NCBI GenBank assembly: GCA_961205875.1
Contig: OY540822.1
Coordinates: forward strand, 12,278,501-12,342,500
Source of the DNA: Sialis fuliginosa
Taxonomy: Eukaryota > Arthropoda > Insecta > Megaloptera > Sialidae
Direction: 5' to 3'
Length of the DNA: 64,000 nucleotides
This document shows, piece after piece, positions 54,609-64,000 of the stretch (its first letter is position 1; every line of letters starts with the position of its first letter). The notes under the pieces were generated by a model. It was not told the origin of the DNA. It made no database searches and was given only the letters and a program-made list of their open reading frames with translations. The position numbers were made by a program, and so were the translations under genes.

Positions 54609-57237
54609 ACTAAAAAATGCTTATTACACTTGTGATTTAAATATTTTTTTATTGTACTTTTCCTCGAAATTGATTTATTTTAAATGACAAAACCCTGGTT
54701 AACTAATTCATGTACTTAAAAAAAGATTCTTGTTTGTCATGTAGAATCACTTTTAAAGCAAAACTATCATATTGCCCCCTCCAAACAGTTTATTTTACAA
54801 AATAAAAATTCGTAACGTTTAATTTTGAACAGCTTGTATAATATAACACTAATTACATCACGCTAAATTACAAATGATTTTAACTTTAGTAATTATCGTA
54901 CCAGTCACTGTTAACTTCTAAATAAGTTAGAAACACGAGGGGCGAAGTAAAAAAATAAATAAACAAATTAATTATAGGTATCAGTGGGAAAATTTCACAA
55001 CCCCTAATTTTATTTCAATTTGTACAGCTCGGGTGGTCGAAAGTCATTTTATGAATTATTTTTTTTTGTTACCTATCGATCAACGTTTCGTTTGAAACAC
55101 GTAGGTACATTAATAAATAAATACATTTAGATTATTTATTTATAAATTTTAACTATAACTACAGTTTATGGATAATATATTATACAAGTTATATTTTATA
55201 CATCCCTTAAATCGTATATCAATAAGTAATTAATATCACTATATTATTCTGCAACTTGATAACTTTGCAGCTTAAAATAGTGAATTAACTGCTCGACAAA
55301 GGTTTATTTCAGTTTTGAATTTGTGATTAAATAATTTAACTGAAGTGATTTTGTCTGTAATTCGTATATTACAATATCAAATATTTAAATTATTACTCTT
55401 AATTATTCCATAAAAAAGATTACAAATTGGTATAAACTTTTAAAAATTCAATATTAAGAATTACAATTTCTTTTTATTATAAATGAATTACAATTAGTTT
55501 TAAAGTATGTTGTTTTCACAAATAAAAAAATTACGCTAGTCAAAATATCCTGCTAACCTTGAAAATATGAAGTAAGGTACTGGCTGATCCTTCTTAATAG
55601 AAAAATCTCTAGCAATTTTGGTCTATATATAAACTGTATCAATCAAAGCTACTACCTACATTAAAATTTACATTATTAAATCATATATATTTTTTTATAA
55701 TTGTAAAAACTAACTTGTCTATTTTTAAATTGACAGATCGATCAGAAAAATAAAATCTTAAATCTACAACTAGACTTTTTTTATACTAGAATAAAGAAAA
55801 CAAAAAATATTAAATATAGGGTGCTATTTAAAATATATGTTGATGGTATTAAATCTCCGATTATAGCAAATAAAAAAATGTGGGTGAGTAAAAAAACATC
55901 CCCTAGCACTCTGTAAGAATAAATCTTAAAATGTATTTTATATAATTTTTAAATCATTCCTATATTTTTTAATGAATTCGACCTTTTTAAGTAATGGACA
56001 TTAAAAAAACATTAAAATGGAATAGTTTCCCAATCATTTAAAAAAGGTTCTACGGGACTTTCTTATACGTTATACTGAGTATAAAATAAACATTTTTCTG
56101 GCTAAAGATAGAAAAAAGAGATATATAGCGTTCACAGACCGACAGACATCATTAGGGAAGATCAAAATGGATATATGGCTTAACAATACTTATGTATAAG
56201 AAAGTAAAAATGAATTTACAACGTTTGAGTTCTAAATATGTCTATCATAAAATAAAAGAGTAAGGTATTTAGTATAAAAAAGGGACCGCGAAAACAGAGC
56301 CGTGTCAAAAAAAAGAGATAGAAAATGGTTTGGGATATATTTATCCTTATTTAAACAGGAATGTCTATTTCATTCTTATTAGAAAAAGAGATAGATATAT
56401 CCCAAACGCCACCGCATCTCTCTCGCTGTTTTAAAGAAATGTTACACGATTATGTTAATACAGAATGCGCGGTCCATGCTCTATGTTTATGGATGTAGCT
56501 ATAAAATGGTTCATCAGAATGATTGCAATTTTTATTACGTATTTAACAAACATTCTAAGGATTATCTAAAACTTGTGATAAACTTATAATTCCATAGTTC
56601 TATGCCGCAAAACCGGAAACGTTTTTTTAAGCTATACGTTCTACGTTTTGGCTAAAAAATAAATATTATCTTAACCCAATCGTGCCCAGCGTTACATATA
56701 CATATGTAACAGCGCTTTTGTTAAGATTTTGCGTTGCATTCGAATGGGTTTGAAATCATACTTATTTTCGAGTATTGGACTGAATACATCAATGTTCTGG
56801 AGTTTTAGTATACTTAGATAGGTATGAATTGATGACAGAAAAATCAGCAATATCGGTAACAAAGAAAACCTCGGGAACGATTAGGTTAAGATTTGATTTT
56901 CGTTATCTCTCCAGATAAACTTTGTTGATATAAAAAAATGATTTACCTTATCTAATACAAATATCGCATATTTTGTGCATACGTTGGAAGAATTTAGACA
57001 ACTATGTACCCAATACAAACTATAAAAGCGAAAAGCCATCTGTAAGTTTGTCTGTGTTTCAAATACGTAAAAATTAATAATCGGATAATCCTTTTTATAT
57101 AGGTGTACTGTCAAAATATTAATATTTGTTATTAGTTATTATAGTTAGTTATATATACGTTTATAACGTAGATAGACAATATTTTGCATTAAAATTATAA
57201 TATAAACTAATATTTATTATAAAAGTGCTTACAAATG

Positions 57238-57267
57238 TTAGGTTAGGTTAGGTCAGGTCAGGTTAAT
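57238..57267 (+). repeat. Interstitial TTAGG/TCAGG run
   Basis: Three TTAGG units followed by two TCAGG variants and GGTTAA. It matches the insect telomere unit but is far too short to be a telomere. Confidence 0.7.
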
Positions 57268-58087
57268 GCACTTAGTAATTATTAAATAAAATATAACAAA
57301 AAAGTACCTTTTGTATGAGACTATAAATTCCTCTTGAAGTATATTTATCAACAAAAAGCAGGAAAAGCTTATTAGCAATAAATATAAATATTTATTATTT
57401 AAATCAGAATAACACAATAACACTTATGCCTATGCAAACTCAATTGAAACTAAACCTATTTGCAAGTTTATATTACGTGATGACAGTTCATATGCATTAG
57501 TCTATTACTACATATATTCATATTACATAGCTAGTTTTAAATAACCGAACTTTTCGAATAAATAATTAGATTATATTCAGAACTGTATTAACAAAAAAAC
57601 TTTCATTAATAAATATTCTATACTTTTGCTCATGGGCGTCCACAGAAAATTTTCTAATGGGTGTGTAATTAATTGTAATTACATACTCGTATTATTTACA
57701 AATGTATATTTGTTTTTTAAATAAATTTTAATATGTGTAAGCTAATTTTATTATTCCCTGATTTAATATAAATTATTATTGTTTTAATAACAACAATAAT
57801 TACCTATGATTCATTTTCATACATTTTTATTATAAACTATTATTAAACATTGTTTTCACTTTTGCAACTATGCGAAAATACCTCCCCGACAATTTTTTTT
57901 TCGATTTCATGAAATTTACAGAAAATATCCACAAATTATACACCTAAACCTTTTGTAGGTATCCATTAATGAAATCCAGGATAGAATCCGTTCAGTAGTT
58001 ACTGAAAAAATCGTGTAGACAGACTGTTTTGGCTTGAGACCATTATTACTCTTTTTTCGCCATTTAGATTGTTTCGTTCGTTCAGAG

Positions 58088-58236
58088 ACACTTTGGAAAG
58101 TGAGCTCTAAAAATTAAAAAAAACATTTTTTTGCTTATAATATCATTTTTAGGATGCTTATACATCATTTGTCAAAAATTAATTAACACATTAGATGTAA
58201 TCGCTTAAATAAATTTTGATTTGTATAATTTAGCTA
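58088..58236 (+). repeat. Copy of V-ATPase intron 6 sequence
   Basis: Aligned blocks with 45262-45427: AAAGTGAGCTCTAAAAAT, ATCATTTTTAGGATG, TTATACATCATTT and TTAGATGTAA. It ends in TTTAGCTATATACA, similar to the acceptor and first bases of exon 7 (TTTCAGCTTTGTACACA). No V-ATPase coding similarity follows. It is either a shared transposon or a relic of a gene duplication. Confidence 0.55.
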
Positions 58237-59589
58237 TATACAGTGATGACTCCTGAAAATATGATTGGTCAGGGGTCTAATCGTACATAAAAAGACGCTA
58301 GTTGTCATTGTTTTATAATTATTGAATAACTTACCAACGTTTCGTAGCGAATTGGAGGTGAAGAACTCCGAGACCGACCGACCTAGAATTAGAAAATAAT
58401 AATTGTGTATTCTAAACAACATAGCCACATTTAATATAGGTTATAATGCTAAAAATACTATGATATGGATCATTTGGCATATTTATAAATTGTGCGTTTT
58501 TTATATTTTTTATTTGTGCCCCACCAAAACGCAGATTTACATCACCAGAGTATAAATAGACAGATGCCTTTTAAATTAATGTGCAGCATTATTAAAATTT
58601 ATAATTAAACATTTTGTAAGTTATACACATTCTGTTGTTAATGAATGCCAATTGATTTTAATTCTCGTACACAAATACACGTATACACATGTGCCATATC
58701 CAACCAGAGGTCACAAAAATGTGTTTTTTTAAATTTTATGATATATAATAGATCTTTCTTTATGCATTATAAAGATCAATTTTATTTGAATTTTTTATTC
58801 TACACCAAACTTTTTATAATTGAAATGGGGGGAGATTCATTTTAATTTTTACACTATTTGTATTAAAAAATATAAATTGCCATTTTTCTTAATACATGCC
58901 TGTTCTAATTTATTTGTCAGTGAAAGTCCCATTGAAATCGGTTCAAACGGACGGACAAAAACTCTAAAAAGTATCAAAATAAATAACGTATGGACTCACT
59001 TCTATTCTGACTTTTGTTACAAAGTTTAATGTCGGAAATTATTTATTATTTTTTAATTTTAACAGAAACTACTTTATTGTTTAGGGTTTGCTGAAAATGA
59101 CGTTGCAAACTCTACAAAAAAAGGCAGTTGTAGAATCAGATTAACATTGCTGAAATTTTTCTTCTTTGACCTTAAGTAATTAAAAGAATGTCATATTTAA
59201 TTAAATAGTTACAAATATAACATTCATAATTAGTTAATATCTATGAGAAAAAGACGTTGTCACATAACAAATCAATTATAAAATAAAAAAAGGATGTATT
59301 TTTCAAGATACATTCTACTAAGGCCAGATAGTTTTTTCAGATCATACCATCCATAATTCATAGCGCATTGATTTTTTTATTTGTTTGTTAGAATGACTAA
59401 CAACTACATTTTTAACTCATATCATTTACGCTTTAGTTATTTTTTTATTCCATTTTACGAGCAATATATTTTAAAAATAACACATACAAAAAACGATGCA
59501 AATTTTTATATTTACAATCCAGAGATAAACAAATAGTAGAGAATAGTTAAGTTGAACTTCCATGATTATATAAGCCACAAGCACCAATC

Positions 59590-60070
59590 TTGAACAATAC
59601 ACCAGTGTTGAACATTTTAAAATTGTACTAAATTAGAAATATTTGTTGATATTTAATTATATACTGCCCTTACTGGATATTAATCTATATACATTTAACT
59701 ATCTTACAGCGTGATTTGATGTTAATTTATCATTTTATTTAAAAATAGTGGACAATTAAATTTCGCGGTTCGGCAGACTATCAAGAAAAGTGTATTTTCG
59801 TACCTACATTTAACGACTCTTTATTTTATAACTTGTGTCGAAATACTTATCATTTTATAATCTTCTCAAGTGTTCATCACTGGGTATTCATTACCGGAGA
59901 AAAAAACATAAATAAAATAAAATGCTATAATTTAAAACACGAACTATATTTGCGGACTTTAGTAATTAAATTGATTTAATAAAGAGGTAGTTGTTTTATT
60001 AGTAACATGAGTTCATAAGAATTACAAAAAAGTAGCCCATCAGTCCCAAAAAAACATATATACATTGCTC
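59590..60070 (+). mobile_element. Third copy of the AAGGTACTGGCACCA MITE family, decayed
   Basis: It shares ACACCAGTGTTG, GTACTAAATTAGAAATATTTG, TACTTATCATTTTATAA and AATAAAGAGGTAGTTGTTTT with the other two copies. The terminal repeat is degraded. Confidence 0.65.
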
Positions 60071-60297
60071 TTAAAGCTTTCAACAATTTATTATTCTAAA
60101 CGAACGAGTTTTTTATTTTTTTACGTAGAAGCAGATCCTTAAAAATATAGATTCTTATTTAAAAAATAATGAAAAATATCGTGATATTGCCCCTTTCAAA
60201 CTGAGTTTTTTTATAAGTAGCTCAATTTTCAAAATAAAAATTTGTAACGTTATATTTTGAATACCTGGTATATAAACCATGATTTTATTTCCAGATC

Positions 60298-63200
60298 ATG
60301 AATGCAACAAGAACTGAAACGTTAGCAATGGTTGATGGAAACTCCCCAAGAACAATATTCGAAAAACGGAACGGTTTTTTCATTTCGCGGTTATTAGCAA
60401 CAGCTATACTATTTACATTTTTAATTATACTTATAATAACTGGTCTCTTAATATTTTTCACGACGTCATGTTCGGATTCATTACACTGCACCACCGAATG
60501 TCCCCCACAAGTAGTTTATCCCGTTACAGCGAACAGTACCTTTATAACGACAGAAAAAATGATTGTTAAAACAACTGAAGTCCCGACACCCACTTCGAAT
60601 GAGGAACCCAGTACGACGGAAGAAGCAAAACAAGATAAGGTCGATGTTAGATTGCCTCGATCTATGGTTCCTGATTCTTATAATGTAAAATTGGTTCCGT
60701 TTATATTCGAAGGGAACTTTACCTTTCATGGCGAAGTTAAAATAGTTATAAACGTTACGAAACCTACGAATAATATTACTCTTCATGCTGAAAAGTTGAC
60801 TATTGGAAGTCCAATGATATTGTATAAGATTTCAAAAGATTCGAATGATAAAGACAGGATTAATTTGAAAAATTATGAATTTGATACTGTTCGACAGTTT
60901 ATGATTATTTATTTGTACAAATATTTGGTTCCTAATCAGCAATATGTACTCCATATACGATTTGTTGGTGTTTTAAATGATTTATTACAAGGATTTTATA
61001 GGAGTTCTTATCCAGTAGGAAATGAAACAAGGTGAGACAAAATCATTTTTATATAATCTTTTTTAAGTCCCAAACTAAAAAAAATAAAGAACAAAAATAT
61101 ACTCTATAAAAATTGGTCTAAATAATGACTCCTCTAAATTGTCATTTCTTAGTTCATACCTCCCCTTCAAATTGTAAACCTAGATCCGCGCCTGTTCTCA
61201 AAATATTAAATAAACATTAATTTTGGACAAAATCTTTGGAAAACTGAAGCTCCCTTAATGGAATTTTCCAGTTTCAAAAATATTAGAATAGAGTACAATT
61301 CTAGGCTTCTGAATATAATAACATAATATAATCTGAATGGCATAGGTAAAAAAAGCATAGCAATTTTCTATCCTGTACCTTAGTACTTAAAATAATTAGA
61401 AACGATGAAAGTAATTTTATATTAAGTTCAATAAAACTTTATTTATTTAGAGCAATATTCGTGACTGTTTTTATTGAATAATTAGCCTGAAAAGTTCACT
61501 TCTATTTACTAAACTATAAATTTTGTAGCGTGCATGGCATATCCACGCCTCCTTTACTAATATAATTCGCACATTTGCCTCAAGTGTTTATATTATATTA
61601 AGGTCGAAAGTTCCTTAATTTAAATAACTATTTTTTTTGATTAATTTTTTACAAGTGCTATTTAGTGTATACTACACTCTACATAATGAAACAACTTATA
61701 TTCTGAAACTATGAATTACTTTTACATATTTATTTTGAACTTTTTGAACTGTTTAAATGTTAGAATTAAAATTATTTAACGCATATTTTTAGATGGATTG
61801 CAGCAACACAATTTCAACCAACAGATGCTAGAAGAACATTTCCATGTTTTGATGAGCCTGCTCTTAAAGCAAGGTTTACAATAAGTATAGCAAGACCTAA
61901 AAATTTAACGGCCCTATCGAATATGCCTCTGAAGAAGACAGATAAACCAAAAGAAACTCTGACTGAGTAAGTGTTAACTAAAAACTATAAAAAGGCTACA
62001 ATTTTATGTGTTTTAATTATAATTTCAGACAGGGCCTATCGGATTACGTCTGGGACGTTTTTGAAGAATCAGTTCCAATGTCGACATATCTAGTTGCATT
62101 TGTTATTTGCGATTTCGAGCATATTAACGATGGGAAGGTCTCGGTATGGGCCAGACGTGATGCTTTGTCGCAAGCCTCATACAGTCTCAAAATAGGGCCT
62201 AAAATTCTTAACTACTTCGAGACGTATTTCAGGATAGAATTCCCTCTGCCAAAAATCGACATGATTGCACTACCAGATTTTGCAGCTGGTGCAATGGAAA
62301 ATTGGGGATTGATCACTTATAGGTATACAAAAAAATAATAACAGCATTTTTTTCGAAAACGGTGAGAACTAAAAAAGTATTTTTTTTTTTGCTCTGGCCT
62401 CCACCCCTTTAGTGTTTCATGTTTGATTATTTGAATAACGAGTCGAGGTCAGTTCAATTCACTAGTCTCGCTAAAGAAGTTTCACTTCAAAGATAAAATC
62501 GTTTAAAAAAAATGCCTGCATTTTTATAATACTTCTGAAAATGCTTTGGAAATATAATAATTTAAATTTAAAAACTATTTAGAGAGACAGCACTTTTATA
62601 CCAAGATGGAGTATCAACAAGCCATAATCAACAAAGAGTAGCAACAGTTGTTTCCCATGAATTGGCGCATCAATGGTTTGGTAATTTAGTGACTCCATCA
62701 TGGTGGAGCGACGTTTGGTTAAATGAAGGCTTTGCAAGTTATGTGGAGTATATTGGAGTCGATGCTGTGGAGCCTAGTTGGAAAGTTCTTGACCAATTTG
62801 TAGTTCATGAACTTCAAAACGTTCTTACACTTGATGCTCTCGAATCTTCACATCAAATATCAATTGAAGTAGGACATCCCGAAGAAATTAATGAAATATT
62901 TGATAGGATTTCATATGCGAAAGGTATTTATGTGTAAATATAGAGGAAATATTATATTTTAATTGTAATTAAATGGTTATAAAGGTGCATCTATTATAAG
63001 AATGATGGATTATTTTCTAACGACAGAGGTGTTCAAAAAAGGATTAACCAATTATCTCAAAAATAGGTAAATATTAATAAAGTACTTACTGAAATTTATA
63101 ACTGTAAAATCTGGTTTAATTTTAGGATGTATAGTAACGCTGATCAAAATGATCTTTGGGAAGCTCTTTCAAACCAAGCTCACAAAGACGGAGTTTTAGA

Positions 63201-64000
63201 TAAAGACGTATTTGTTAAACAAATTATGGATACGTGGACATTGCAAACAGGATATCCGGTAGTTACAGTAATAAGAGATTATAACAGTACTGAAGTTACT
63301 TTGACCCAAGAACGATTTCTTCTTTTAAGTAACTACACGAAGGATATAACATTATGGTGGATTCCAATCACAGTTGCTTCTGAAAACGACCCAAATTTCT
63401 CTAACACCAAACCTATTGAATGGATGAAAAATGAAAGAGAAATCATGTTAAATGATTTGAAAATTGATGCAAAACACTGGCTAATTGTCAATCTTCAAGA
63501 AACGGGATACTACAGGGTCAATTATGACCATACGAATTGGCAAATGTTGATTAAATATTTACTCGATAAAAATAAATTTGAAAATATTGCCGCCACGAAC
63601 AGAGCGCAATTAATAGATGATTCTATGGATTTGGCTAGAGCTGGAAGGCTCAACTATGACACTGCTTTAGATGTAACTCGGTACTTGGTACATGAAAAAG
63701 ACTACGTTCCTTGGAAAGCGGCATTTGTTGCGTTTGGTTACTTAGAAATGATGTTAGTTAAAACCGGCGGGTATGAAAAATTCAAGGTATAAAATAAAAT
63801 TAATATTACAGTATACAAATATATGTAATGTGTATATTGTTTCAGAATTATTTGCTATCGTTGCTTGGTGAGTTATATAAAGAAACAGGCTTCTCTGATA
63901 GGCCTGAAGATGACCAACTGACCGTATTTAAGCGAGTAGAAATACTACATTGGGCATGTCTTCTTTCCCATCCGGAATGCATCCAGAACTCTTTACGACA
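60298..64000 (+). CDS. Membrane M1 zinc aminopeptidase (aminopeptidase N-like), partial at 3' end
   Basis: Type II ectopeptidase removing N-terminal residues from peptides; in insects it is often on the gut brush border. Exons seen: 60298-61031, 61793-61965, 62029-62322, 62583-62923, 62985-63066, 63126-63786 and 63846 onward past the window end. A short cytosolic tail precedes one membrane helix (about 30-55, [20 protein letters not shown]). A Thr/Ser/Pro-rich stalk ([18 protein letters not shown]) and the beta-fold domain follow. The catalytic motifs are intact: GAMEN (390-394), zinc site HELAH (426-430) with third ligand Glu449 in WLNEGFAS, and catalytic Tyr512 in ISYAKGAS. The ERAP1-like C-terminal region begins in exon 6 ([10 protein letters not shown]). 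The ATG follows CAGATC, so an upstream noncoding exon is likely. About 786 codons are present; the family is usually 900-1000 residues. The type (APN, glutamyl or other) is unresolved. Confidence 0.93.

Larger units (their letters stand above)
50065..60297. other. 10-kb intergenic region before the aminopeptidase gene
   Basis: No coding exon is supportable. It contains a reversed copy of the 9.5-kb MITE family (50.2-50.9 kb), a tandem duplication at 51.28-51.61 kb, a GC-richer promoter-like patch at 52.41-52.56 kb, a MITE at 54.14-54.61 kb, an interstitial TTAGG-like run at 57.24 kb, a repeat shared with V-ATPase intron 6 at 58.1 kb, and a further MITE-family copy at 59.59-60.07 kb. An untranslated first exon of the aminopeptidase gene is likely to lie here, because its start codon is preceded by a splice acceptor. 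Confidence 0.55.

Noticed and set aside
58200..58440. Possible V-ATPase pseudo-exon after the intron-like copy
   Set aside because: Only the first few codons could be matched. The following sequence encodes nothing like the [15 protein letters not shown] segment, so I list it only as a repeat and a finding.

Overview
This is an AT-rich animal nuclear segment. All multi-exon genes have short, regular GT-AG introns. The protein families, the short TTAGG-type telomere-like motifs, the microsatellites and the abundant small inverted-repeat transposons all fit an insect. The compact introns and general style suggest a hemipteran such as an aphid relative, but the sequence alone does not prove this. 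I saw no prokaryotic features, tRNA, rRNA or intact autonomous transposon.

Layout. 0-5 kb is non-coding, with three small TIR elements. 5.1-6.7 kb is a GC-rich, CpG-rich island. It holds an unidentified minus-strand coding exon and the promoter shared with a divergent p38-activated kinase gene (MAPKAPK2, 6.7-8.3 kb). 8.3-14.1 kb is intergenic with one clear MITE. 14.1-31.5 kb is gene-dense: SNX17 (+), UQCRB (-), single-exon TMEM63 (+), SSR2/TRAP-beta (-), INO80 ATPase (+, 17 exons) and a class I Rab11-FIP/Rip11-like gene (-). 31.5-41.7 kb is a gene-free repeat domain. It contains a 68-bp satellite in a 697-bp higher-order repeat, a 141-bp hairpin satellite carrying a CRE-like TGACGTCA in each complete monomer, and several inverted copies of one small element. 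41.7-50.1 kb is the V-ATPase subunit a gene (13 exons, introns full of transposon remnants). 50.1-60.3 kb is intergenic with dispersed repeats. 60.3 kb to the end is the 5' part of a membrane M1 aminopeptidase (APN) gene that runs out of the window.

The genes are unrelated housekeeping functions: stress kinase signalling, endosomal recycling (SNX17, Rab11-FIP), respiratory complex III, an osmo/mechanosensitive channel, ER translocon, chromatin remodelling, proton pumping and peptide digestion. Three neighbouring pairs are head-to-head over short gaps (unknown/MAPKAPK2, UQCRB/TMEM63, SSR2/INO80), so shared bidirectional promoters are the main organisational theme. Three other pairs are tail-to-tail. 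Exon boundaries were set by hand from splice signals, reading-frame continuity and family similarity. The summed coding lengths of all complete genes are multiples of three.

The most novel material is the 32.4-39.6 kb repeat domain. The 68-bp satellite looks like an internal monomer of a short non-autonomous element that stayed single-copy in two inverted relatives nearby and expanded to 22 copies in a third.
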